A DNA stretch of 64,000 nt from NCBI GenBank assembly GCA_965243835.1, contig OZ251578.1, forward strand, positions 2,790,001 to 2,854,000. Direction: 5' to 3'. A program made the translations under genes and the position numbers. The notes below the pieces were generated by a model. That model saw only the letters and a program-made list of their open reading frames with translations. It was not told where the DNA came from and searched no databases. Positions 34,125 through 42,242 of this stretch are shown here, in pieces. Within the stretch, counting starts at the first letter, position 1, and each line of letters opens with the position of its first letter. The DNA is from G965202665 sp965243835 (GTDB taxonomy: Bacteria > Actinomycetota > Acidimicrobiia > Spongiisociales > Spongiisociaceae).

Positions 34125-35347
34125 ACCGACTCCCGACGGAATTCGCCAACATGGACGCGGCGGATGTTTTCTGCGGCGACCAACTGGCGGGACGGTTGCG
34201 ACGCCGGACGGACCACATAGAGTTCGCTTACCGCCCCGCTTACCTGCGGGAGGGAGGCCGGGCGGCCGCGGTCACCCTTCCCCTGCGGGAGGAACCCTAT
34301 CGCACGCCGGGAGGATCGGTTCCCGCCTTCTTCGCCGGGTTGTTGCCGGAAGGGGTGCGACTGCAAGCGGTCATCGCCGCCTGCGGAACCTCCCCCGACG
34401 ATGAACTGTCCCTGTTGCTGGCGGTGGGCGGGGATGCGGTGGGTTGGACGACCGTGGTCCCGGTGGGGGAGCGACCCCGGGACCCCGGCGCGGTTTCGGG
34501 AGCGGAGGGGCCGGACGGGGTTTCCTTCGGGGAGTTGTTCGCCCGCTCCGTGGCCGCGCCCCGCCCGCAACTGGACGCCGCCCTGCCCGGCGTTCAGGAA
34601 AAACTGTCCAACGCGCTCATCTCCTTCCCGGTGCGGGCCGGAGGAGGTCCCGCCCTCCTGAAACTCTCGCCGGAATGCTATCCGCGGCTGGTGGAAAACG
34701 AGGCCTTTTTTTTGGATATGGCCGAGGCGTGCCGGTTCCGCGTTCCCCCCCGCCGGATAGTCGCGGACCGCACCGGCGCCGCCGGCCTGCTGGTGGAGCG
34801 CTTCGACCGCGTGCGGGAAGGCGGACGGGTAACGCGCCTGCCGCAGGAGGATGTCTGCCAGATGGCCGGCCGCTGGCCGGCCGACAAGTATCGCCTGTCG
34901 CTGCGGGAGGTCGTAAAGACGACGACGGCCGCGGTCAGCACCCCGGCGGCCTCGGTTTTGGAACTGGTGCGGTTGACCGCTTTCTCCTATGTGATCGGCA
35001 ACGGGGACATGCATGCCAAAAACATCAGCGTGCGCTGGTTGCCCGAGGAACGGCTGGCGGAGTTGACCCCGGCCTACGACCTGCTGTCCACCGCCCCCTA
35101 CGGGTTGGACGATCGTCTGGCCCTGCACATGGACGGCCGCACGGGGCGCGTGCGGGGCCGGGACCTGGTCCGGTTCGCGGAATCGTTCGCTGTTCCGCCC
35201 CGCCTGCTACGCCGCAAACTGGCGGAAATCAGCGAGACGGCGGGCAAATGGGCCGACCGGGTGGGGGAAATCGGCCTCGGGGAGCGGGCTGCGGCGCGCT
35301 TGGCCCGCCTGATGCGCTCCCGGGCCGAAGAGTTGCAAGAGGGTTAG
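34121..35347 (+). CDS. hipA: HipA-like serine/threonine kinase toxin
   Basis: A 408-residue type II toxin kinase; E. coli HipA phosphorylates glutamyl-tRNA synthetase and causes growth arrest. Visible: the couple_hipA N-terminal domain (ADVFCGDQLAGRL, PYRTPGGSVPAFFAGLLPEG), PGVQEKLS near residue 162 (autophosphorylation-loop region), the catalytic loop YVIGNGDMHAKNISV near 290 and the metal-binding YDLLSTAPYG near 320. GTG 34121 overlaps the hipB stop; ATG 34151 is an internal alternative. The 3' end overlaps hspR by 4 bp, convergently. Confidence 0.88.
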   Translation: MNRLPTEFANMDAADVFCGDQLAGRLRRRTDHIEFAYRPAYLREGGRAAAVTLPLREEPYRTPGGSVPAFFAGLLPEGVRLQAVIAACGTSPDDELSLLLAVGGDAVGWTTVVPVGERPRDPGAVSGAEGPDGVSFGELFARSVAAPRPQLDAALPGVQEKLSNALISFPVRAGGGPALLKLSPECYPRLVENEAFFLDMAEACRFRVPPRRIVADRTGAAGLLVERFDRVREGGRVTRLPQEDVCQMAGRWPADKYRLSLREVVKTTTAAVSTPAASVLELVRLTAFSYVIGNGDMHAKNISVRWLPEERLAELTPAYDLLSTAPYGLDDRLALHMDGRTGRVRGRDLVRFAESFAVPPRLLRRKLAEISETAGKWADRVGEIGLGERAAARLARLMRSRAEELQEG

Positions 35348-35739
35348 CCGAACAGGTCGGTGGGGTCCAAGACGCTGCTGCGCACCATAATCTCACGCGG
35401 GCGGGACTGGCGGACCGGGCCCGCCGACTGCCCGGTTTCGGCCAACTTGCGGCGCAGGCGGCGCACCTCGGCCCGCAAAGCAGCGTTTTCGGCGTCCAGC
35501 CGCAGAATCCTTTTCGCCCCCTCCAGGTTGACCCCGGCCCCGGTCAGCTCGGCGATCAGCGCCAACCGTTGCAGGTCGGCTTCCGAATAGCGACGGGTGC
35601 CGCCCGGGGTGCGGAACGGTTCAATCAGACCCCGCCGTTCGTAAATGCGCAACGTCTGCGGGTGCATCCCGGTCAGGGAGGCCGCCACCGAAATGACGTA
35701 CACCGCCTCCGCTTCCTTGGACATTCGCTTTTTGGTCAT
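35344..35739 (-). CDS. hspR: HspR, MerR-family heat-shock repressor
   Basis: A 131-residue repressor of the dnaK operon. The MerR winged helix (VISVAASLTGMHPQTLRIYE, then RRGLIEPFRTPGGTRRYSE) occupies residues 14-80, followed by a coiled coil (ENAALRAEVRRLRRKLAETG). In Streptomyces and mycobacteria HspR uses DnaK as co-repressor and binds HAIR sites before dnaK. It is the last gene of dnaK-grpE-dnaJ-hspR and overlaps the dnaJ stop by 4 bp. Confidence 0.93.
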   Translation of the reverse strand: MTKKRMSKEAEAVYVISVAASLTGMHPQTLRIYERRGLIEPFRTPGGTRRYSEADLQRLALIAELTGAGVNLEGAKRILRLDAENAALRAEVRRLRRKLAETGQSAGPVRQSRPREIMVRSSVLDPTDLFG

Positions 35740-37139
35740 CGCCCCTCTCCTTTGATGAGGTTTTGCGTCTCTTCCCGGGTTATCTTGCGCCGCAGGTGCA
35801 GGGGACCGTCGGCGGAGGCGGTGATGAACGGCAGGTTGACCTCCGTCTCCGCAACCTCGTCCAACTCCCGCCTGGCCGCCGCGGCCGCGTCTTGGAGCCG
35901 TTGCATTGTTTGCCGGCCTGCGGGCGACTTCTGGTCCGCCGACAGGTCCACCCCATGTTCTTTGCGGAATTCGTCGACCAGATACTCAACCAGGGCCTGA
36001 TCCATGTTGCGGTCGCGCCGCCGGTCGCCGGCCTCCTCCCGCTCCGGTTCGGGGGGAGCGTTTTCAAAACGCCGCCGAAACTCCTCCAGCATTTTCCGGG
36101 CTGCCCGGGGCAGTTGGGAGGGGACCGTCACCGAGGTTTCCACCAAAAGATCCCCCGGTCGGCCGCGTTGGCCGGCCACGCCCTGTTTGCGAACCGCGAA
36201 AATCCGCCCGGAGGGGGTGCCGGGAGGAATTCTCAGGGTTACCGATCCGTTCAAGGTGGGGACTTGCACCTTGGCCCCCAAGGCGGCGTCGGTGAAAGAC
36301 AGCGGCAGTTTCAAATGCAGGTCCTTTCCCCGGCGGGTGAAAACGGGATGGTCGTCCACCCGCACCTTGACCAGCAAATCGCCGGGCGGCCCCCCTCCCG
36401 AACCGGGCCCCCCTTTGCCGGGCAACCGGATGGTCCCGCCGTCCGACACTCCGGGCGGAACTTTCACCTTGATGCGCCGGGTGCGCCGCTCCCGGCCCGC
36501 ACCCCGGCAGGAGACGCAGGGCGAGGAGATGATGCGACCCGAACCCCGGCAACCGGGGCAGGGGTTGGCAAAAGAAAAAACGCCCTGATTGGAGGCCACC
36601 GTGCCGTCCCCCCCGCACTGCTCGCACACCTCCGCCCCGGTCCCCGGCTCCGCCCCCCGCCCCCGGCATCGGGAACAAGCGGCTTCCCCGTCCGCTTCCA
36701 CGACGGCGGCGGCCCCCCGCACCGCGTCCTCAAAAGACAGCCGCAGGCGGGCGGTCTGATCTTCGCCGGCGCGAGCGCGGTTCCGGCGCCGTCCGAACCC
36801 GCCGAATATTCCCCCCAGGTCCACCGCCCCTTCTCCGAAAAGGTCCTCCACCCGCACCCGTTGTCCGCCAAATCCCCCGCCTTCGCCGAAACCGCCGAAA
36901 GCCCCGCTCCCCATGGCCCGCACCTGGTCGTACTCCCGGCGCTTGGTTTCGTCCGACAGCACCGCATAAGCCTCGGAAACCTCTTTGAAGCGCTCGGCGG
37001 CCGCCGGATCATCCGGGTTGGCGTCCGGATGAAATTTCTGGGCCAGCTTGCGATAGGCCTTTTTAATTTCCTCCTCGTCCGCCTCTTGGCCTACGCCCAG
37101 CAACTGGTAGAAGTCCCGCTCCAGCCATTCGCGTTGCAT
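35736..37139 (-). CDS. dnaJ: DnaJ with a C-terminal DnaK-derived segment
   Basis: A 467-residue co-chaperone that stimulates DnaK ATPase. The J-domain is residues 5-75 (DFYQLLGVGQEADEEEIKKA, with HPDANPDDP as the HPD motif), then a Gly/Phe-rich linker, then four zinc-finger repeats (CSRCRGRG, CEQCGGDG, CPGCRGSG, CVSCRGAG, about 155-215), then the substrate-binding CTD to about 360. Residues 378-467 (35739-36008) are not DnaJ: they match the DnaK nucleotide-binding domain (DLSADQ, QRLQDAA, ETEVNLPFITA, GPLHL, KITRE). About 55 of 86 positions are identical to residues 204-289 of the DnaK encoded in this operon, by hand alignment. The reading frame is open and the stop overlaps hspR, so it looks translated. 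Confidence 0.9.
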   Translation of the reverse strand: MQREWLERDFYQLLGVGQEADEEEIKKAYRKLAQKFHPDANPDDPAAAERFKEVSEAYAVLSDETKRREYDQVRAMGSGAFGGFGEGGGFGGQRVRVEDLFGEGAVDLGGIFGGFGRRRNRARAGEDQTARLRLSFEDAVRGAAAVVEADGEAACSRCRGRGAEPGTGAEVCEQCGGDGTVASNQGVFSFANPCPGCRGSGRIISSPCVSCRGAGRERRTRRIKVKVPPGVSDGGTIRLPGKGGPGSGGGPPGDLLVKVRVDDHPVFTRRGKDLHLKLPLSFTDAALGAKVQVPTLNGSVTLRIPPGTPSGRIFAVRKQGVAGQRGRPGDLLVETSVTVPSQLPRAARKMLEEFRRRFENAPPEPEREEAGDRRRDRNMDQALVEYLVDEFRKEHGVDLSADQKSPAGRQTMQRLQDAAAAARRELDEVAETEVNLPFITASADGPLHLRRKITREETQNLIKGEGR

Positions 37140-37151
37140 GGCGCGCCCCGG

Positions 37152-37991
37152 TCAGGATTCCGCTTTCGCTTCGGACCCCTCCCCCGACCCGGCTCCCTCC
37201 CGGTCCCCGTCAACCGACGCCGTCTCCTCCGGGTCCTCCCCGGTCCGCTCCCCGTCAACCGGCGCCGCGGGCGCGGCATCCGTCTCCTCCGACCCGGTGA
37301 AACCTACGCTCACCAAAGAGATCCGTATCACTTTGCCGCTCCGAAACCGGTACCCGCGCCGGAGTTCCGCATGCACCGCCATCTCACCGGAGCCCTCCCC
37401 GGAACCTTCCGCCATGAGGGCCGCTTCATGCACCGCGGGGTCAAAAGGCGTTCCCGGCGCCGCGTCTATCGGGATCAACCCTTCCCGCCCCAAGGCCGCG
37501 AGCAACAGATGGCGGACGGCCTCCAATCCCTCCCGCATTTGTTGCTCCGCCGGAGTTTGAACCTCGATGGCCAAGGCGGCGTCCATGGCGTCCAGAGCGG
37601 GCAACATCTCCCCCGCCAACCGCTCCGAGGCCTGGTCGACCCTCACCTCCTTTTCCCGCTGCAGGCGTTTGCGGGAGTTGGCAAACTCGGCCACGGCCCG
37701 CAACTGCTCATCCCGGGCGACGTCCCGCTCCGCCACCGCTTGGTCCCGTTCCTTGCGGGACTCGATCAGGGCGGTCGCCAACTTGCGCGCCGCTTTCACC
37801 GAGTCTTTCGGCACCTTAATGCCCAAGGCCTTCAGGATATCGGCCCCGACTATCTTCCTCCCGTCGGCCTTCCCCTCGCCGGGCTCTTCCGCGACGGGCT
37901 CCGCCGGAACTTCGGGGGTTCCAGTCGCGGCCCCGGCGTCAACCTCCGCCGCATCCGGGGAGGGTTGCGGCGCGGGTTCCCGCTCCGCCAT
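37152..37991 (-). CDS. grpE: GrpE nucleotide exchange factor
   Basis: A 279-residue cofactor releasing ADP from DnaK. The long central coiled coil (ERDQAVAERDVARDEQLRAV, AEFANSRKRLQREKE) and the C-terminal beta-domain (LIPIDAAPGTPFDPAVHEAA, ELRRGYRFRSGKVIR) are typical. The acidic/Ala-rich N-terminal 60 residues and a 40-residue acidic tail are extensions. The ATG shares its last base region with the dnaK stop (1-bp overlap), and dnaJ starts 12 bp downstream. Confidence 0.95.
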   Translation of the reverse strand: MAEREPAPQPSPDAAEVDAGAATGTPEVPAEPVAEEPGEGKADGRKIVGADILKALGIKVPKDSVKAARKLATALIESRKERDQAVAERDVARDEQLRAVAEFANSRKRLQREKEVRVDQASERLAGEMLPALDAMDAALAIEVQTPAEQQMREGLEAVRHLLLAALGREGLIPIDAAPGTPFDPAVHEAALMAEGSGEGSGEMAVHAELRRGYRFRSGKVIRISLVSVGFTGSEETDAAPAAPVDGERTGEDPEETASVDGDREGAGSGEGSEAKAES

Positions 37992-39835
37992 CAGCGATCA
38001 TCCTCCTCGACGATTTCGGCCTCCACCACATCCTCGTCGTCGTCGAACGTCGCCGCGCTCCCGGAGGGTCCCTCCTCGCCTTGGGGGTAGATCTTCTCGG
38101 CCAGCGCTTGGGAGGCGGCTAGAACCTCCTCCACCTTCTCCTGGATATCGGCGGCGGTGGCCGATTCGCTGTCGGCGGCGGCCTGCAACGCGGCCAGGGA
38201 CTTGCGGATTTTCTCCGTTTCGGAGTCGTCCAGTTTGTCGCCGTGTTCTTCCAACAGTTTCTCGGTGCGGTTCACCATCTGCTCCGCCCCGTTGCGGGCT
38301 TCGGCCAACTCCCGCCGTTTCTGGTCTTCGGCCGCGTGGCGTTCGGCGTCCCGCACCATCCGGTCGATCTCCTCCCGGGAAAGGGCGGAACCGCCGGTGA
38401 TGGTCATGGCCTGCTCGCGGCCGGTGCCCCGGTCTTTAGCGCTCACCGAAACGATCCCGTTGGCGTCGATGTCGAACGTGACCTCGATCTGGGGCACGCC
38501 CATCGGGGCGGGAGGGATGCCGGTCAGGTTGAACTTGCCCAGGCTCTGGTTGTCCGCCACCATGGCCCGCTCTCCCTGCAGGACGTTGATCTCCACTTCC
38601 GGTTGGTTGTGGGCGGCGGTGGTGAACACCTCGGAGCGCTTGGTGGGGATGGTGGTGTTGCGTTCGATCATTTTGGTCGTCACCCCGCCCTTGGTTTCGA
38701 TGCCCAGGGTGAGCGGAGTAACGTCCAAAAGCAGGATGTCCTTGACGTCCCCGGTCAGCACCCCGGCCTGCAGGGCGGCCCCGGCCGCCACCACCTCGTC
38801 CGGGTTCACTCCCCGGTTCGGTTCCTTGCCGGTCAACTCTTGAACCAATTCCTGGATGGCCGGCATACGGGTGGATCCCCCCACCAACAGCACGTGATCG
38901 ATGTCCTCGATCTTGATCCCGGCGTCCTCGATGGCCTTGTTGAAAGGGGTGCGGGTGCGCTTCACCAAGTCTTCGGTAAGTTTTTGGAACTCGGCCCGGG
39001 TGATCTTCTGCTGCAGATGCAGGGGGCCGGACGCATTGGCGGTGATGAACGGCAAGTTGACCTCGGTCTCGGGAACGGAGGACAACTCGATTTTGGCCTT
39101 CTCGGCCGCCTCCTGGAGACGTTGCAGGGTCTGCAAGCCCTGGGAGGACGACTTGTCCGCCGACAGGTCCACCCCCTGCTCCTGCCGGAAAGAGTCGACC
39201 AGATGCTTGATCAGGGCCTGGTCCCAGTCATCCCCGCCCAGCCGGGTGTCCCCGCTGGTGGATTTGACCTCGAACACCCCGTCGGCGATCTCCAGCACCG
39301 ACACGTCGAACGTCCCCCCTCCCAGGTCGTACACCAGGATGGTCTGCTCGTCTTGCGATTTGTCCAAGCCGTAGGCGAGGGCGGCGGCGGTGGGTTCGTT
39401 GATGATGCGCAACACTTCCAGACCGGCGATCTGACCGGCCTCCTTGGTGGCTTGGCGCTGGGCGTCGTTGAAGTAGGCGGGGACGGTGACCACCGCCTGT
39501 TTGACGTTGGTTCCCAGAAAGGCTTCGGCGTCCCGCTTCAGTTTCTGCAGGACGCGGGCCGCCACCTCCTGGGCGGCGTACCGCTTGCCGTTGGCCGTGA
39601 TGCTCCAATCGGTTCCCATTTCCCTTTTGACGGAGCGCACGGTGAGTTCCGGGTTGGTGACCGCCTGCCCTTTGGCCGGCTTGCCCGCCAGCTCGGCGCC
39701 GTCTTTGCTCCACGCCACCACCGAGGGGGTAAGCCGGTCCCCTTCGGCGTTGGGGATGATGGTCGGTTCTCCGGCTTCCATCACCGCGATCACGCTGTTG
39801 GTGGTCCCCAGGTCGATCCCTACGGGCTTGCTCAT
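37991..39835 (-). CDS. dnaK: Hsp70 chaperone DnaK
   Basis: A 614-residue chaperone. The nucleotide-binding domain has GIDLGTTNS at residue 6, VPAYFNDAQRQAT near 118, INEPTAAALAYGLDK near 145 and YDLGGGTFDVSVLEI near 169. The substrate domain follows LLLDVTPLTLGIETKGG, with an acidic C-terminal tail rich in Asp and Glu. Length and domains are normal. First gene of dnaK-grpE-dnaJ-hspR. Residues 204-289 are the part duplicated at the end of DnaJ. Confidence 0.97.
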   Translation of the reverse strand: MSKPVGIDLGTTNSVIAVMEAGEPTIIPNAEGDRLTPSVVAWSKDGAELAGKPAKGQAVTNPELTVRSVKREMGTDWSITANGKRYAAQEVAARVLQKLKRDAEAFLGTNVKQAVVTVPAYFNDAQRQATKEAGQIAGLEVLRIINEPTAAALAYGLDKSQDEQTILVYDLGGGTFDVSVLEIADGVFEVKSTSGDTRLGGDDWDQALIKHLVDSFRQEQGVDLSADKSSSQGLQTLQRLQEAAEKAKIELSSVPETEVNLPFITANASGPLHLQQKITRAEFQKLTEDLVKRTRTPFNKAIEDAGIKIEDIDHVLLVGGSTRMPAIQELVQELTGKEPNRGVNPDEVVAAGAALQAGVLTGDVKDILLLDVTPLTLGIETKGGVTTKMIERNTTIPTKRSEVFTTAAHNQPEVEINVLQGERAMVADNQSLGKFNLTGIPPAPMGVPQIEVTFDIDANGIVSVSAKDRGTGREQAMTITGGSALSREEIDRMVRDAERHAAEDQKRRELAEARNGAEQMVNRTEKLLEEHGDKLDDSETEKIRKSLAALQAAADSESATAADIQEKVEEVLAASQALAEKIYPQGEEGPSGSAATFDDDEDVVEAEIVEEDDR

Positions 39836-39929
39836 TTTGATTCCCTTTCTGGTTGAGGTCGTTTTGGTCCATTATGATTTACCGGTGTGACAAAGAATAG
39901 TCCAACGGGCCGGCGCCCATCGTTCCTTT

Positions 39930-39959
39930 AGCATATCCGATAGTTATAACCTGAGTCAA
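39930..39959 (-). promoter_or_regulatory. Probable dnaK operon promoter
   Basis: Minus strand: TTGACT (39954-39959), 18-bp spacer, TATGCT (39930-39935), about 95 bp before the dnaK ATG. The -35 region reads ACTCAGG on the minus strand, one mismatch from the HAIR half-site ACTCAAG, but no paired half-site at the proper 7-bp spacing is present. HspR binding here is therefore only a possibility. Confidence 0.45.
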
Positions 39960-40019
39960 CCCGTATCATATTCCCACCGCCCCGGCAATGGGAGGCCGGT
40001 TAACCGGATCAAGACGCGG

Positions 40020-40112
40020 CTACAGTCGGATCAGTTGGACGGCGAACACCGCCCCGGCCGTCACAATGGCGGCCAACAAGGCCAACAGCATGATCACGGT
40101 GCCCGGCCGCAT
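40020..40112 (-). CDS. Possible 30-aa single-pass membrane peptide after the cytochrome genes
   Basis: A 30-residue open frame starting MRPGTVIM, with an unbroken hydrophobic core (LLALLAAIVTAGAVFAV) and a short QLIRL end: one transmembrane helix. It begins 17 bp after the cytochrome c stop on the same strand. Bacterial oxidases often carry such tiny subunits (CydX, CcoM). The ribosome site is weak. The assignment rests on position and hydropathy only. Confidence 0.4.
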   Translation of the reverse strand: MRPGTVIMLLALLAAIVTAGAVFAVQLIRL

Positions 40113-40128
40113 TCAAACCAGCCGCCGG

Positions 40129-41106
40129 TTACGCTTCGGCGGGGGCGTCGTCCGGGGACTCCCCGGCGGCGGCTTCCCCCTCCGGGTCGGCCAAGCCGCA
40201 GTCGGTCACCGCCGCGGCCGGGTCCTGGCCTCCGAACACCACTCTTTCGAAGAACACGACCGCCGTCAGTTCCTCCTCGGTCAGGTTGTCAAAGGCGGGC
40301 ATCTGCCCCCCGGCCCCCACCGGCTTGCCCGTATCCCCGTAGGTGGTGCGGTTGGCCGCCTCGAATCCGGTGGTTCCCAACCGCACCCATTCCAAATGGT
40401 CGGTGCACATGGCGAAGGTGGACAGTACCTCCCCGGCCAAGGCGGGACCGGTGCCCCCGCCTCCCCCCGCCCCATGACAGGAACTGCAACTGGAGGGGGC
40501 CCCGTACACGGTCTGCCCTTGGCCGATCACCGCCCGGATGTCCACTCCCCCGGCCCCGCCCGCGGCCGCGAACTCGGAACCGTCGCAGTTCTCCACCGCC
40601 CCGGTGAGGCGATCCACCGCCAACGCGCCGCCTTCCCCGCAGGTCGGCCCGCCCGCGAAGCTGATCAGATAGGTGAGCCCCACCAGCGGTACCGCCGCGA
40701 ACAGCAACCCCAGCCAGCGGGGAAGGGCCGCCGATGTCCGCTCCAGAATTCCGGCGGCGGGGACCGTCGTCACCGCCCGGTAGTCGCCGGCTTCGGCCAC
40801 CCCCACCCGCTCCGGAACGGGAGGCGCGGCAACGGAAGCCGCCGCCGGGACGGGGGCGGGAGCGGCGGCCGGGACGACGGGGGACGGCTCCGCGGGAGGG
40901 GCCGGGGCGGCCGCCTCCGGGGGGACCGGAGCGGGGGACGGCGCGGCCGGGGCGGTCCCGGCGGGAACGGGGGCTCCGCCCGCCCAGGCGGCCAATATTT
41001 CCTCCGTGCTCACCCCGGCCGCGGCCGCCCGGGCCGCCGCGGAACGTTCCACCAGCTCTTCGGGTGTTTCCATGGCGGCGGCCGCGGCCGCCAACAGCTC
41101 GCTCAT
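40129..41106 (-). CDS. Membrane-anchored c-type cytochrome (CcoP-like position)
   Basis: A 325-residue protein. Residues 10-44 form the N-terminal module shared with two other respiratory proteins here (TPEELVERSAAARAAAAG), followed by a Pro/Ala linker of about 70 residues. One transmembrane helix (WLGLLFAAVPLVGLTYLISF, near 130) follows, then a monohaem cytochrome c domain with CSSCH near residue 210 and Met ligand candidates in GGQMPAF near 273. Only one CxxCH is present, whereas CcoP has two. It is the third gene of a minus-strand set with CcoN-like and CcoO-like genes. It probably shuttles electrons to or from that complex (inference). Confidence 0.8.
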   Translation of the reverse strand: MSELLAAAAAAMETPEELVERSAAARAAAAGVSTEEILAAWAGGAPVPAGTAPAAPSPAPVPPEAAAPAPPAEPSPVVPAAAPAPVPAAASVAAPPVPERVGVAEAGDYRAVTTVPAAGILERTSAALPRWLGLLFAAVPLVGLTYLISFAGGPTCGEGGALAVDRLTGAVENCDGSEFAAAGGAGGVDIRAVIGQGQTVYGAPSSCSSCHGAGGGGGTGPALAGEVLSTFAMCTDHLEWVRLGTTGFEAANRTTYGDTGKPVGAGGQMPAFDNLTEEELTAVVFFERVVFGGQDPAAAVTDCGLADPEGEAAAGESPDDAPAEA

Positions 41107-41119
41107 ACGGTCTTCCCCG

Positions 41120-41920
41120 TCATTTCATCTCCGTCAGATAGGCGGTCAGCGAATCCAGGTCGCGGTCCGACAGATAAGCGTAGGAGGGATGGAGTGCACC
41201 GGGGGCGGCTTCGGCGGGATGGGCCAGGAAATCCCGCATCCGGGCCGCGGTCACGGTCCCCTCCTCGTCTCCGTAGGCGGGCCGCCCCCCCACCCGGGAC
41301 AAGTCGGGTCCGAGGCGGCGAATTCCGAAGGAGGCGTTCTTCAGGGAGTCGGTGTAGGTCTCGGTGGCCGGACCCAGCCCCACATCCGCCAACACCGGGC
41401 GCACCAGCTGGGTGTGGCAGTACCAGCACCCTTCCCGCAAATAGATTTCCCGCCCCGCTACGGCCTGCGCCCCCAACACCGGGTCCCCCACCAGGTGGGT
41501 GAAGTCGCCGCCGGTGCGGGCCGGCACCGCCATCGTCGCTATCACGGCCACCGCCGTCAAACACAGGATGGCCAACCAGGTACCCAACCAGCGGTAGGGG
41601 CGGCCCACCAAGACTGGAGTAGCCGAACTGCGGGCGGGCGGGGGAGGAACGGGAGCGGGCGCGGGCGCCGCGGCCGGAGCGGGGGCCGCAACCGGAGCGG
41701 GCGCGGGGTCGGCGGGCGCCGCGGCCGGAGCGGGCGCGGAACCCTCCTCCGCCGGGGCGGAGGGCGGAGGGGCCGCGGGCAAAGGGGCGTCTCCCGCCCA
41801 AGCGGCCAACACCGACTCGGTCGTGGAACCGGCCGCCGCCGCCCGGGCCGCGGCCGACCGTTCCACCAGATGTTCAGGAGCCTGCAAAGCGGCGGCCGCG
41901 GCCGTCAAACGATCACTCAT
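41120..41920 (-). CDS. CcoO/FixO-like membrane-anchored cytochrome c subunit
   Basis: A 266-residue protein. Residues 12-45 are the shared N-terminal module (APEHLVERSAAARAAAAG), then a Pro/Ala linker, one membrane helix (TWLAILCLTAVAVIATMAV) and a CcoO-like domain: GREIYLREGCWYCHTQLVRP with the haem site CWYCH near residue 166, and RRLGPDLSRVGGR, both diagnostic of cbb3-oxidase subunit II. ATG 41920 is chosen as the start of the module; the longer frame runs into duplicated junction sequence. The next gene begins 14 bp further on. Confidence 0.82.
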   Translation of the reverse strand: MSDRLTAAAAALQAPEHLVERSAAARAAAAGSTTESVLAAWAGDAPLPAAPPPSAPAEEGSAPAPAAAPADPAPAPVAAPAPAAAPAPAPVPPPPARSSATPVLVGRPYRWLGTWLAILCLTAVAVIATMAVPARTGGDFTHLVGDPVLGAQAVAGREIYLREGCWYCHTQLVRPVLADVGLGPATETYTDSLKNASFGIRRLGPDLSRVGGRPAYGDEEGTVTAARMRDFLAHPAEAAPGALHPSYAYLSDRDLDSLTAYLTEMK

Positions 41921-42242
41921 CCCCGCCCCCGTCCGCCGCCGAAACCGAAGCCGTCCCCGCGAGCAACGCGCGGAAACCGGAACCGCCCAGCCCCCGCACC
42001 GCGGCCGACCATCCCGCCGCATGCCCCCCGGAACCCCGCCGAACAACGGACGCGGCAACTAACCGAACGCTCATCCCCGCCCCCGTCCGCCGCCGAAACC
42101 AACTCCGCCCCCGCCGCAACTCCCGCCCCCGTCGGTCAGCATGCAGAAAGCGCAACCAGTCGCCGGCCGCACCGCGGCCGACCCCTCCGCCAGAGATCCC
42201 TCGGGAGCCCGCCAAGGCCGCGGCCGCCGAACGATCACTCAT
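41921..42242 (-). pseudogene. Two decayed tandem copies of the shared N-terminal module
   Basis: A 314-bp gap between the CcoN-like stop and the CcoO-like start. It contains three repeats of a junction (GGCGGGGGCGGGGATGAG on the minus strand, with ATGs at 42242, 42075 and 41920). Downstream of 42242 one frame reads MSDRSAAALAGS and a shifted frame reads APEGSLAEGSAAVRPATG, resembling APEHLVERSAAARAAAAG. Downstream of the second ATG, GWSAAVRG is a further trace. The copies are frameshifted and lack a cytochrome domain, so they are relics. Confidence 0.55.

Noticed and set aside
38243..39856. A 537-codon open frame on the plus strand opposite dnaK
   Set aside because: It is antisense to the highly conserved dnaK, has Gly/His/Leu-rich shadow composition, and matches no family; long antisense frames are expected in GC-rich genes.
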